The notes: generated by a model not told the origin, from the sequence alone. A stretch of DNA of 64,000 nucleotides from PALSA-505 sp036501145 (GCA_036501145.1 DASYAV010000220.1:3801-67800); one strand, 5' to 3'; shown: positions 36,165 through 45,064, counted from the first letter of the stretch. Translations and numbers: made by a program.

Positions 36165-37129
36165 GTCGCCGGCAGCCATCTGGCCAGCCGCCGGCCGAGC
36201 GGCGCGGCGGCGGCCACGGCTATGGCGGCCCGCCGTCCGCCGGCCCGCGCGATCAGCGCGCCCTGCAGCACAGGAAGCCCGGTGATCCCGGCCCCCACCG
36301 CGGCCCGCATGTTCCCCGCGCTCGGCTCGGCCAGCGCGGTGACCTGGGGAAGCCCGTAGTTCGCCGCATACCAGCCAGCCAGCACCCCCGGCAGCACCCG
36401 GCCCCAGGACCCCGCAACAGCCGGCCGTGCCGCTGCCTGTCCCTGGCCTGCCGCTGCATCTCCTGCCGCTGCAGCCCGCCGGGCGGCGGCCGTAACCTGC
36501 GGCGCGGCGCGGGCCGGACGCCGGGCCGCCGCAACCGCCGGAACGGACGTGACCGCGGCCGTGCCCGCCAGCGTCGCGGCCGGCAGCGCGGGGCCGCCGC
36601 CGGACACCTCCCGCCGGGACAGCGCGGTCACCGTGTAGGTGTGCGCCGCGACGGTGAGCGCGGGCACAGCCGCCCGCCGCCACGCGCCGCCGCTCGCGCC
36701 GAGCAGCACGTCCAGGCCCCGGCAGGCGGCCATCGCGGCCGGGCCCGCCGCGGTCGGCTTGAGCCCGGTGTCGTACCACCAGACCAGGCCGGCCAGCGGC
36801 ACCGCCGCCGCCAGCGCCCGGCGCCCGCCGGCCAGCCCGGCGGCGGCCAGCCCGGCCGCGGTGAGCGCGGTGGCGGTGCGCAGCGCGGTGCCCGCGGGCA
36901 CCCGCCCGGACGGGATCGGCCGCTCGGGGCGTTCGGCGGCGTCCAGTTCCCGGTCGGCCCAGTCGTTGGCGGCCATCCCGGCCCAGTACAGGCAGACCGA
37001 AGCGGCGCACAGCCCCGCCGCCGCCGGCCCGAGCGTGCCCGCGGCCGCGGCACCGGCCAGGACATCGCCCGGCACCGACAGCGCGGCCGGCGCCCGGACC
37101 AGTTCGGCCATATCGGCGAGCCCGGTCAC
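36161..37129 (-). CDS. eboC: UbiA-family prenyltransferase (EboC / SCO3242-like)
   Basis: A 322-residue membrane enzyme with about eight helices. The first Asp-rich motif of UbiA enzymes is clear, NDWADRELD at about residue 55, preceded by YWAGMAA. The second motif is weaker: WWYDTGLKPTAAGP with one aspartate where DxxxD is usual, which also occurs in the Ebo-associated subfamily. A central Ala/Arg-rich loop of about 70 residues is unusually long. It transfers a prenyl chain to an unidentified acceptor. GTG start; 15 nt after the inositol-phosphate synthase stop. Confidence 0.85.
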   Translation of the reverse strand: MTGLADMAELVRAPAALSVPGDVLAGAAAAGTLGPAAAGLCAASVCLYWAGMAANDWADRELDAAERPERPIPSGRVPAGTALRTATALTAAGLAAAGLAGGRRALAAAVPLAGLVWWYDTGLKPTAAGPAAMAACRGLDVLLGASGGAWRRAAVPALTVAAHTYTVTALSRREVSGGGPALPAATLAGTAAVTSVPAVAAARRPARAAPQVTAAARRAAAAGDAAAGQGQAAARPAVAGSWGRVLPGVLAGWYAANYGLPQVTALAEPSAGNMRAAVGAGITGLPVLQGALIARAGGRRAAIAVAAAAPLGRRLARWLPAT

Positions 37130-37144
37130 CCGCCGTCTCCCCGC

Positions 37145-38317
37145 TCAGTCACGTTCCGACTCCCCGCCCAGCCATTCGCCGCCGTCTTCCAGCCCAGCCA
37201 GGAACGCCTGCAACTGCTCCCACTGCGTGCCGAGCGCGTGGCTGACTTCGCCCAGCGGATCTTTGAAGAAGAACGCGAGCGCCGTCAGCGGCCCGGTCCG
37301 CCCGGCCGCGTGCGCCGCCGCGGTGATCCTGGCCAGGTCGAGCACCAGCGGCGCGGCCAGCGCCGAGTCACAGCCTTCCCAGGTGAACTGCAGCCGCATC
37401 CTGGTGCCGAGGAAGCCGGTGAACGTGATCAGATCCCAGGCCGTCTTGAAGTCCCCGATGTCGGCGACGTAGTCGATCCGGGTCGTGCCCTCCGGCTGGT
37501 AGCCGAGGGTCTCGCCGAGCACCCGCTGCTTGCTCACCGACTTGGCCGCGTTGGCACCGGGATCGGCCAGGTTGGCGCCGTCCCCGCCGCCGAGCAGGTT
37601 GGTCCCCGACCAGGAGCGGACGCTGAGGTTGCGCATCGCGAACATCGGGGCCAGCACCGACTTGAGCATGGTCTCGCCGGTCTTCCCGTCATGCCCGGCG
37701 TAGGGCAGCCGGAGTTCGCTGGCGAGTTCGGCGAGGGCCGGGAGGCGGGCTCCGGTGGACGGCGTGAAGTCCACGTAGGGGCAGCCGGCCTGGAACGCGG
37801 CATACGCGTACAGCGAACTGCCCGGCAGCACCTGCTCCGGCCCGGTCAGCGCGGCGGTCAGCGCCGGGAGGCTGGCGTGTGCGGGATGCGGCTCCGGCAC
37901 CGGCTCTGTCGACGTCACGTTGATCACCACGACCCGGTCGAGCCGGTGCCTGCGGCGGAATTCGGCGATGTCGGCCGCGACCGTCGCCGCGACATCCGCC
38001 TGCGTGGCGCCGCTGGGCGCCGGCCGCAGGTTTTCCTCCACGCTGGCGAGCTCGCTGCCCAGTGTGGCGACCAGCCCGGCGGGCACGACTCCTGCGGCGG
38101 CGAGCTGCTCGGCCTTCTTGGCCAGCGGGCTGCTGATCACGTCGTGGCCGCCGAAGACCAGATCGCCGAATCCCGGCAGCGGCACGCCGGACAACGCGGG
38201 GTGAGCGGTCACACAGCCGGCCGGCTCGGATAGCCCGGCACGCAGCGCCAGCGCCCCCACGACAGTCGTGGTGGCGACCGAGCCGCGGGCGCCGGCCAGC
38301 CAGACACCTACGCGCAT
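37145..38317 (-). CDS. Myo-inositol-1-phosphate synthase-like protein
   Basis: A 390-residue NAD-dependent cyclase related to L-myo-inositol-1-phosphate synthase. Visible: N-terminal Rossmann loop LAGARGSVATT, the VVINVTSTEP strand, YVDFTPSTG and the strongly conserved AGHDGKTGETMLKSVLAPMF block holding the catalytic lysine. It is the first gene of the seven-gene Ebo-type operon, with GGAGGAC 3 nt before ATG 38317. Canonical Ebo clusters instead carry EboD, a 3-dehydroquinate-synthase-like NAD-dependent sugar-phosphate cyclase; this gene may fill that slot. Confidence 0.9.
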   Translation of the reverse strand: MRVGVWLAGARGSVATTTVVGALALRAGLSEPAGCVTAHPALSGVPLPGFGDLVFGGHDVISSPLAKKAEQLAAAGVVPAGLVATLGSELASVEENLRPAPSGATQADVAATVAADIAEFRRRHRLDRVVVINVTSTEPVPEPHPAHASLPALTAALTGPEQVLPGSSLYAYAAFQAGCPYVDFTPSTGARLPALAELASELRLPYAGHDGKTGETMLKSVLAPMFAMRNLSVRSWSGTNLLGGGDGANLADPGANAAKSVSKQRVLGETLGYQPEGTTRIDYVADIGDFKTAWDLITFTGFLGTRMRLQFTWEGCDSALAAPLVLDLARITAAAHAAGRTGPLTALAFFFKDPLGEVSHALGTQWEQLQAFLAGLEDGGEWLGGESERD

Positions 38318-38591
38318 CTAGTCCTCCGTGCGTAACTAGCGGAAACAGCACATGCTGCTACCACCGTCGCGCGGGGGACGACGATTGCACCGAACACGAT
38401 AGTGGCCGGAAGTTACTTTCCGCCAGGCGGATCCGCCACATACTTCCCAAGTGCCAGGTGAACTCTTCTCGCCCTGTGCCAGCGCACCGCTCAGGGCAGA
38501 CACCGCCAAGCAGGTGGGGTTCCATGAACGGTGATTTCCGCATATCGATCTTGCTGTGCCGTTGGACCGCGGTTCCCGGGCCGCAGTGACT

Positions 38592-38955
38592 TTGCAGGCC
38601 GCCCGCAAGCCCGAAGCCCAGGAAGGCTCGCGCGCCCGCGGCAATCAGCTCCTCCATGATCATCACCGTTCCCGGTGCGCCAACCGGCAACAGCACCAGC
38701 GAGACTGGCTGCTCGCCCGCCAGGCCAACGACATGCGGAACCCTCTGGCCGTACCACCAGTGCCGGAGCGGCGCGGCGTCCAGCCGGGAGCGCAGCCCGT
38801 CGAACAGCCGTCGTCCCCAGACGGTGATAACCACCGGAGCCACCCCGAGTTCAGCGAGCGTCACGCCGGCGCGGGCAGCGTTATGGGCAACCGCGGCATC
38901 CGGGGAGATGAGCGGGTCCCCTTCCCCACGGGGGCGATGAAGCTTCTCAGGCACC
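38592..38955 (-). pseudogene. N-terminal fragment of a nucleoside phosphorylase-type protein
   Basis: The frame encodes an N-terminal part typical of uridine/purine nucleoside phosphorylases: LISPDAAVAHNAARAGV, then QPVSLVLLPVGAPGTVMIMEELIAAGARAFLGFGLAGGLQ. Similarity stops at about 38592; the rest of the open frame (down to 38358) does not look like the phosphorylase, and the C-terminal two thirds with the active site are absent. No good ribosome site precedes the possible GTG 38955. Probably a degraded gene upstream of ino1. Confidence 0.6.
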
Positions 38956-39003
38956 GGCCGATTATGACGAACCCGGAGCCAGACGCCAACCACCGCTCCT
39001 GCC

Positions 39004-39117
39004 CCTGGCGGTTCACCGCATCGCCGCCTGGCGGTTCGTCGCATTGCCCCTGGCGGTCCGCCGCCTTGCCCCCTGGCGGTTTGCCTCATTGCCCCCTGGC
39101 GGTTCGCCGCGTTGGCA
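39004..39117. repeat. Five tandem 22-23-nt repeats
   Basis: The unit CCTGGCGGTTCGCCGCATTGC recurs five times with spacings of 23, 22, 23 and 23 nt and a few substitutions per copy. The array is contiguous, with no spacers, so it is not CRISPR. It lies between the phosphorylase fragment and the broken DUF222 gene; 38956-39260 contains no supported gene apart from this array. Confidence 0.75.
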
Positions 39118-39260
39118 ACGTTGGCCGTCGCAGCTGCTCATAGGTCCGTGCTGGCTGGCCATCCGCTCGGCCGGGCTCCTGCCTGCTCGACGACCTGGAG
39201 CCCGCCGTGCCCAACCCGGATCCGCGCGACCTTGATGTAGGTGAGCAAGCTCGTGTCGCG

Positions 39261-40663
39261 TCAGGTGGGGTAGGTGCCGGGGTTGGTGGTGTAGCTGCGT
39301 CCGTTGGGCAGCCGCCAGACGAACACGCCAGGACTGGGCTGTTCCAGTTTCCACCCGTGTGTCTGTTTGACCTGGTGACAGCGTCTGCAGCCGGGCCCCA
39401 GGTCGCATTCGCAGGTGCGTCCGCCCTGGTCATAGGGCAGGGTGTGGTCGTCGTCGGTGTTGTGGGCGGGGGTTCCGCAGACCGGGTTGACGCAGGTTTT
39501 CTGCCGGACCTGGACCGCGTGATGCAGGGATCGTGGTGGCCGGTAACCGGGTACCTCACGTGCGTGGGTGCAGTGGCCGACCTGGATGGGGCTGATCTTG
39601 AGCCGGGCCAGCCACTCCGCCAGCCGCTGGGTGTCGGTGGCCGGGGGTGGTGGCCGTCGCGCGCAGCCGTGCGCGACCGCGTGCCCAGACCGGTCGGTCA
39701 GGGTCAGGCACCAGCGGGTGCCCGGGTTCTGCGCGATCCAGTCGGCTACGTCCTGGCAGGTGTGGGCGGTGGCTGGTCCGAGGCCGGTGATCTCGCCGGG
39801 GGACAGGCTGGCGCCCAGCCAGGTAGCCAGCGGCAGGGTCAGGTGCACCGATCCGCGCAGCGTGAGCTTGCCCGGCCACCCGCCAGCCCCCTCATCAGCC
39901 CCCTCACCGGGCCCCCCCGGCTGCTCGCCTTCGTCCGCGTCCGGGGTGTCCGTGGCGTCCGGGGCGCCGGGCTGGCTGCCGGCGTGGCCGGCACGGCCGC
40001 CGGGCGTGGCCGGGGGACTGCCCTTACCGCTGGCGTGCGGCCGGCCCGTGCCGGTGGAACCCGGCTGGCTGTCCGCGCCGTCGTCCGGCCGCCTGTCCGC
40101 ACCGCCGGTGGTGGCGCCGGGCCCGGCGTCCGCGCTGTCCGGGGCGTCAGGCGCGGCGCCGTCGGCATCCGGGCGTGTTCTGGTGCCGTCGCCGGTGGCC
40201 GGGGTGGGGCAGGTGGCCTGGCCGGGTTGCGCGCTGACAGCGTCGCCGCCGCCGTCGCCGGTAGGCGGGAGGAAGGTGCGCGGGTCGGCGCCGGTGAGCA
40301 GGCCGAGGAAGACCGCGGCGCGCAGCTGGGCCAGGGTGGCCCGCACGCCGGCCTGTTTGAGGGCGCGGGCGGTGGCGTCGATGCGCTGGTCGGCGGCCAG
40401 CGCCCCGGCCACCGGCAGGTCCCGCCCGGCCAGCGCCGCGGTCCCGCCGGACCGCTCGTCCCACAACTCCACCCGGGCATCCCGGCGGGCCTGCGCCGCG
40501 CGGCGCCGCGCCGCCGCCGGGTCGGCGGCCAGCACGGCGCGGCGCAGCCGGGCACGCAGCGCGGTGGCGGTCAGCCGGGGCGCGTCGGTGATCACCAGCT
40601 GCTCCACCGCGGCGGCCAGGGCCGGGTCGAGCAGGCCGGTCTCATAGCCGATCAGCTCGGCCT
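39261..40663 (-). pseudogene. C-terminal part of a DUF222/13E12 HNH endonuclease, cut off by the integrative element
   Basis: About 465 codons of the C-terminal part of a DUF222 (13E12 repeat) HNH protein: AELIGYETGLLDPALAAAVEQLV, then ALRARLRRAVLAADPAAARRRAAQARRDARVELW, a long Pro/Gly/Thr-rich insert, and a terminal HNH module with DDDHTLPYDQGG and CRRCHQVKQTHGW. The missing N-terminal part lies at 51549-52531 on the same strand. Rejoining at the shared core CAAGG restores one reading frame through DPAKAEL, the sequence expected for the family. The fragment has no plausible start codon of its own with a ribosome site. Confidence 0.9.
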
Positions 40664-40683
40664 TGAGTTGGTTGGAGTTTTGC
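40661..40683. other. attL of the integrative element
   Basis: Core CCTTG (40661-40665, shared with attR) followed after 6 nt by the arm TTGGAGTTTTGC (40672-40683). The arm is an exact inverted copy of the one at the right end, and both arms lie 8.5 nt from the centre of the core TT, as expected for the P half-sites of a large serine integrase. Confidence 0.85.
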
Positions 40684-40697
40684 CTCACACTGGGAGG

Positions 40698-42230
40698 ATG
40701 AACACCACTACAGGCCAGGATGACACGAAAGCGCAGCTCAGGGCGGGTGTGTACGCGCGGTTGAGTGAGACCTACGACGCGGCGGAGTCGGTGCCCACTC
40801 AGCTCGCCAACGGCACCGCGCACGCGGAGCGGCGGGGCTGGCGGGTGGCGGCCACGTTCAAGGATGACGGGTACTCGGCGTTCAAGGAGATCACCCGTGA
40901 TGACTTCGTCAAGCTGATCGACGCGATCGAGCGTGGCGAGATCGACGTGGTGATCGTGCGGGATGTGGACCGGCTGACCCGCAACCTGGCCGACTGGGAC
41001 CGCTTCGAGAAGGCCTGCGTGCGGCACGGGGTGCTGCTCAGCCCGTATACCGGCGGGGATCTGGATGTGTCGACGCCGGAGGGTGCGTATTACGGCGGGA
41101 TGGAGACGCTGCGGGCGAAGCGGGAAAGCGCGGTCAAGAGCGTCCGCGTCCGCGAGGGGAAAGAGCGGGAAGCGCGGAAGGGGAATCGGGCCGGCGGCGG
41201 GTACCGGTGGTTCGGGTACAACCGTGTTTACGCGAATCCTGATGAGCCGGTGGCACGGAAACGCATCATCTTGCGGGAAGCTATCAACCCGGTGGAGGCG
41301 GACGCGATCAGGGACGCGGCGGAGCGGGTGTTGCGGGGGGAGACGACGGGGTCGGTTATCCGGGATTGGGTGCAGCGGGGGATTAAGCCACCTGCCGCCG
41401 GGGAGTGGTCGGTTAGCTCGCTGGTGAAAATCCTCACCTCGCCCCGGCTCGCGGGGTTGCGGGAATGGGAAGGGAAGATGTACCCGGCGGCGAACTGGCC
41501 GGCCATCATCGATACGGATACGCATGAGCGGCTGGTGAAACTGTTCAGCGACCCGGCCCGGCGCAAGCATGTGGTCGGCCGTAAGCGGCATCTGCTGTCC
41601 GGGATTCTGGTGTGTGACCGGTGTGAGCACCCGCTGTATATCCGGGCGCAGAAGGAGACGGCGCGCCCGTTCCGGTATGCGTGCGTGAAAACCCCCGGTG
41701 GCGGGGGATGCGGTGGCATGTCGATTGACGCGGGGCTGCTGGAGGAATACGTGACCGGCGCGGTGCTGGACGCGCTGGAATCACCGAAAGTGCAGGAAGC
41801 AGCTCGCGCGGGAGATGATGAGCACGCGTCGCGGCGGGCGGAACTGCTGGCCATCATCAAGCAGGCACAAGACACTCGCGACGATGCCCGCCGCGACCAC
41901 GCGGACGGGCTGATTGACCGGGCCGACTGGCTGGATCTCCGTGAACGCACCGAAGAGCGGATCAAGGCCAGCCGGCGGGAATATGACCGGCTGACCGGGG
42001 CGGCCGTGGTGACCGGGGATATCCCGCCGGCTGAACTGGTGCGGGATGCGTGGGAGTCGTGGAATACCGACCGCAAGCGGGCCGCGATCAAATCGGTCCT
42101 GCATAAGATCACCATCAAGCCGCACCCGTCCGGAACGGCCAGCTACGGGAACACGAAAGACCCGGCCAAGCGGCGGGCACTCCAGCTTGAGGTGATACGC
42201 CGGCGGGTCGACCCCGACTGGCGGTTCTGA
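40698..42230 (+). CDS. Large serine recombinase (integrase)
   Basis: A 510-residue site-specific recombinase. The catalytic N-terminal domain starts RAGVYARLSETYDAAESVPTQ with nucleophile Ser23, continues with DGYSAFKEITRDDF and VIVRDVDRLTRNLADW. The Recombinase domain covers about 175-280; a zinc ribbon with CDRC and a distant Cys pair lies near 305-340; a coiled-coil segment follows (about 360-440). The start is ATG 40698 directly after GGGAGG; the longer upstream frame is a shadow of the DUF222 gene. Only 32 nt separate the ATG from the attL core, so its promoter must lie across attP in the circular form or in the host flank. Confidence 0.96.
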   Translation: MNTTTGQDDTKAQLRAGVYARLSETYDAAESVPTQLANGTAHAERRGWRVAATFKDDGYSAFKEITRDDFVKLIDAIERGEIDVVIVRDVDRLTRNLADWDRFEKACVRHGVLLSPYTGGDLDVSTPEGAYYGGMETLRAKRESAVKSVRVREGKEREARKGNRAGGGYRWFGYNRVYANPDEPVARKRIILREAINPVEADAIRDAAERVLRGETTGSVIRDWVQRGIKPPAAGEWSVSSLVKILTSPRLAGLREWEGKMYPAANWPAIIDTDTHERLVKLFSDPARRKHVVGRKRHLLSGILVCDRCEHPLYIRAQKETARPFRYACVKTPGGGGCGGMSIDAGLLEEYVTGAVLDALESPKVQEAARAGDDEHASRRAELLAIIKQAQDTRDDARRDHADGLIDRADWLDLRERTEERIKASRREYDRLTGAAVVTGDIPPAELVRDAWESWNTDRKRAAIKSVLHKITIKPHPSGTASYGNTKDPAKRRALQLEVIRRRVDPDWRF

Positions 42231-42252
42231 CCCCCACGCCGGGAAAGACCGA

Positions 42253-42288
42253 AGAGCGGCAGAGAGGATAATCCCTCCCTGCCGCTCT
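42253..42288. terminator. Bidirectional hairpin terminator
   Basis: A 10-bp stem (42253-42262 with 42279-42288), one mismatch, four more pairs and a 6-nt loop lie between the convergent stops of the recombinase gene and the small Xis-like gene, serving both directions. Confidence 0.7.
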
Positions 42289-42303
42289 CGGCGACTGCGG
42301 CGT

Positions 42304-42495
42304 TTATGCCGCTGGCTTCCCTTCATCACGGCTGCTCTCGGTGGCTGGGCTGGCGCGTGTGCTGCGCAGCAGCGCGGCAAGGATGGCTATCCCGGCCGGG
42401 TCCTCGATCCGTTCTGGTAGCCCTTGACGGCGGCGGGACCGGCGGGCATCTTCCGCGCCGGCCGCGCGGACCTTCGCGCGTTCGGCGTCGCTCAT
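42304..42495 (-). CDS. Small basic protein, Xis-like position
   Basis: A 63-residue protein, MSDAERAKVRAAGAEDARRSRRRQGLPERIEDPAGIAILAALL. The RRRQGLPERIEDPA block is typical of small proteins next to the integrase in actinomycete integrative elements; its role (excision or regulation) is inferred from position. ATG 42495 overlaps the stop of a 15-codon upstream frame starting at ATG 42539 (ATGA), whose own ribosome site is a perfect AAGGAGGTGAT. This suggests leader-peptide-coupled translation. The frame also extends upstream to 42591 without a ribosome site. Confidence 0.6.
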   Translation of the reverse strand: MSDAERAKVRAAGAEDARRSRRRQGLPERIEDPAGIAILAALLRSTRASPATESSRDEGKPAA

Positions 42496-42705
42496 CGTGG
42501 CGTGTGGCTGGTCATCGGCTGGTTGTGGCGTGTGGTCATCACCTCCTTCCGCCCGTCCCGCCTGCTGGGGGTAGCTGGCGGGCCGGGCCATGGCTGCCGG
42601 TGCTCACGGCCGGTGATCGTGCCAGTTGTCTCGTCTCACCGTGGAGACGTTGCCAACGCGCGCAGGCGCGCGCGAGGCACGAGACATCCCCGGCACACTC
42701 TCTGG

Positions 42706-44610
42706 TCACCCGGCGTCACCACTGGGCGGCGGCTGGCTGTCCCCCGGCTGACCGTCCCCTGGCGGTCCGTCAACGGGCCGCTCCGCCCGCCAGTAGCCGC
42801 GCTGGACCTGGACAGCCCGCCCGGCCTGGACGTGGCCCCGCAGATGCCGGTAGAGCGTCGGGCGGGTCATGCCGGTCAGCGCGAGCAGCTTGGCGACCGC
42901 GACCCCGCCGGGCCCGGCGTCCACCAGCGCGTCCCACAGCGCTGTTTCCGGCCGGGGGGATGCGCCAGGGCCGCCGGGGGGCGGTTCGGGCGTCTGTGGC
43001 GGCCTGGGCGCGGCCGGGCCACCCCCCGGCCCGTCCCGGTCCAGCGTGGGGCGGCCCCGGGCGTGGGTGCTGACGTGCCGGGTGACCTGGCCGTCATCGA
43101 TCAGGTAGCCGAGCGCGCGTTCGGGGCGGGGATGCTCGGGGGCGGAGATCAGGAATATCCCCGGTTTGGTGATCGCGTGGGCGTGCCAGCCGCTGGCGAA
43201 TGAGCCCTGGCCAAGGATCAGGTCGACGTCGCGGCGTTCTTTGACGCGCAGGCAGACGCGTACGTCCATTTGCGAGCGGACGGCGTTGTTGCCCATCGCG
43301 TCCTGGGTGGGATGCTGGGTCGCGGCGAGCAGGGTTACCGCTGGCGCGCGGCCCCGGCGGGCTACCGAATCGGCGTATTCTTTTGCCTCGGCGGGCAGCT
43401 CGGCGTATTCGTCGACCACGATCACCAGCGCGGGATTATGGCGGGAAGGTTCCCATACCCGCTTTCCCTGGGCGGCCAGCCCGGCAGCCCGCTGGTTCAG
43501 TTCCGCGATGGCGTCCTGAAACAGCGCGATTGCCTCATCGGGGGTGGTGGCGAGCCGGCCGAGGCAGCCGGCCCAGGGCTGCAATTCCATGCCTCCTTTC
43601 AGATCGACACCCCAGATCACCACGTCCTCACACGCGGCCAGAATGGCCAGGATCACATTCACGATCCCGGACTTCCCGGACCCCGTGGCACCGCCCACCA
43701 GAGAATGACGGCGCAGCAGTGACACCCGCACCGGCCGGCCATCTTCGAACAACCCCAGTTCGGCAGGCTGGGTAATCGACGTGTTCACCGGGCCGGGCCA
43801 GGCAATGGGCTGGGCGTGCGGGTCGGTTTCGATGACCCGCAATACTGCGCAATCGGCGCGGGCGGCATCCGGCAGGACCCGGGCACTACCGGGCGGCAGG
43901 CTCAGACCCGATTCGATGGCCGGTATCCTGGCGATCGCGTCGGTGGCGGTGGTGCCTTTCCGCAAAACCAGACGTGCGGTCCACCCCCACATATCGACAA
44001 CCGCCGAGGCGATGTGCGAGCCGGGCAGGCCGATATCTTCCGCGATATCAGGCCAGCTGTCGATGATGCGTTCCATTTTGACCTTCCCGCGGCGGCGGCG
44101 GTGCGCCCACCAGGGAATGCCAGTAATGCCCGTGAGCGCCAATCCGGTAAGCAACACCGGTTTAGCCGGGCCGATCCCGATAGCGGCCGACAGCCAGCCG
44201 CCGGTGACCGCGATAACCACGGTCGCATAGGCGCGTTCGGTGGCCCGGTCGATACGGCAGGCCAGCCACATGCGGGTCATGACAGCGGCTATTCTGCGGT
44301 CGGCTGGATGCCGGCGCAGCAGGTCCTGCGGCATACGCAGAATGGCCGTCACAACCAGCGTGACAACCGCTACCGGTATCCACCACAGGCCGTGATGAGC
44401 GTGAATGATCGCGGCCAAGATAAGCGTGACCAGCGCGATCACGAATGGCATCAGCGCGGACCGGTGACGGTACAGCCACCGGGCCGCCGCTGCGGCCACC
44501 AGCGAGCCGTACGGCTGATACGGCACGGGATAGGGCATCGGGTAGGCGTTCTGGTTACGCCAGGAGCGGCGCATTCTGCGGTTGTACCGGCGGTAGGGGT
44601 CGCGGCCCAT
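42706..44610 (-). CDS. FtsK/SpoIIIE-type DNA translocase (TraB-like transfer protein)
   Basis: A 634-residue membrane-anchored ATPase. The N-terminus is basic and Tyr-rich, two helix pairs lie at about 50-90 and 125-165, the Walker A motif GGATGSGKSG at about residue 305-315, Walker B VIVVDEYAEL at about 395-405, and LLAATQHPT follows as in FtsK-type motors. After a Pro-rich linker the C-terminus ends with a winged-helix-like segment (LALTGMTRPTLYRHLRGHVQAGRAV) that could bind specific DNA. In streptomycete elements one such protein moves double-stranded DNA between cells. ATG 44610 overlaps the preceding stop by one base; TTG 44622 is an alternative. Confidence 0.93.
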   Translation of the reverse strand: MGRDPYRRYNRRMRRSWRNQNAYPMPYPVPYQPYGSLVAAAAARWLYRHRSALMPFVIALVTLILAAIIHAHHGLWWIPVAVVTLVVTAILRMPQDLLRRHPADRRIAAVMTRMWLACRIDRATERAYATVVIAVTGGWLSAAIGIGPAKPVLLTGLALTGITGIPWWAHRRRRGKVKMERIIDSWPDIAEDIGLPGSHIASAVVDMWGWTARLVLRKGTTATDAIARIPAIESGLSLPPGSARVLPDAARADCAVLRVIETDPHAQPIAWPGPVNTSITQPAELGLFEDGRPVRVSLLRRHSLVGGATGSGKSGIVNVILAILAACEDVVIWGVDLKGGMELQPWAGCLGRLATTPDEAIALFQDAIAELNQRAAGLAAQGKRVWEPSRHNPALVIVVDEYAELPAEAKEYADSVARRGRAPAVTLLAATQHPTQDAMGNNAVRSQMDVRVCLRVKERRDVDLILGQGSFASGWHAHAITKPGIFLISAPEHPRPERALGYLIDDGQVTRHVSTHARGRPTLDRDGPGGGPAAPRPPQTPEPPPGGPGASPRPETALWDALVDAGPGGVAVAKLLALTGMTRPTLYRHLRGHVQAGRAVQVQRGYWRAERPVDGPPGDGQPGDSQPPPSGDAG

Positions 44611-44912
44611 CAAAGGCACCAACCCCCGTCCGGCCCGGGGAATTCGTCTCGCAGGTAGGCGAGCGGGTCAGCTTCCCCGTCCTCGGCCGCGCCGAGCGCC
44701 GACTGAATAGCGGCCCGCAGATTCGCCGCATCCAGCCGGGCAGCCGCGAGTGCGGCATGCAGGCGGGAGACCTCCGACAGCAGGGCGGTTATGTCGGCAG
44801 CCGCCCGGATAGCCCGTTTCTTGCACTTCTTGCATTTCCTGGACTTAGCCAGGCTGGCCAGCCTGGCATTGATCGCGTCAGGGCTGATGTGCAGGGGCGG
44901 CAGATGCCGCAT
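44610..44912 (-). CDS. Small cysteine-pair, coiled-coil protein of the transfer operon
   Basis: A 100-residue hypothetical protein from ATG 44912: a KCKKCKK cluster near residue 27, then a heptad-like stretch ALLSEVSRLHAALAAARLDAANLRAAIQ predicted to be coiled coil, and an acidic end PLAYLRDEFPGPDGGW. It is coupled to the translocase by a TGATG overlap. A perfect AAGGAGGTGGT lies upstream (44942-44949) but no ATG, GTG or TTG in this frame sits at the right distance; an in-frame ATC does. No function known. Confidence 0.65.
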   Translation of the reverse strand: MRHLPPLHISPDAINARLASLAKSRKCKKCKKRAIRAAADITALLSEVSRLHAALAAARLDAANLRAAIQSALGAAEDGEADPLAYLRDEFPGPDGGWCL

Positions 44913-44979
44913 GGTTCCGGTGTGCTGGGTGATAAGACACCACCTCCTTAAAACGCTGGGACAAGGGCGGTTCCTTTCC

Positions 44980-45015
44980 CGCATTCCGCACGCCAGGGGT
45001 GGCGTGCGGAATGCG
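44980..45015. terminator. Perfect 16-bp hairpin between small transfer-operon genes
   Basis: Arms 44980-44995 and 45000-45015 are exact inverted repeats around a GGGG loop. It lies between the small membrane protein gene and the coiled-coil gene, so it may be an attenuator, RNA-processing site or protein-binding site within the operon rather than a full terminator. Confidence 0.55.
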
Positions 45016-45064
45016 ACGGTGATAGGGTCATGACGTGAGCCTTTCTCCTGTCCCTACCTGCTCG

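Noticed and set aside
39004..39117. Possible CRISPR array
   Set aside because: The repeats abut each other with no spacers and there are no cas genes nearby.
40661..40665. tRNA gene as attachment site of the element
   Set aside because: No tRNA-like cloverleaf lies at either junction; the target is the DUF222 coding sequence.
39207..42230. A 1007-residue plus-strand frame fusing a Gly/Ala-rich protein to the recombinase
   Set aside because: The first 497 codons are a shadow of the DUF222/HNH gene on the other strand; the recombinase has its own ribosome site and start at 40698.
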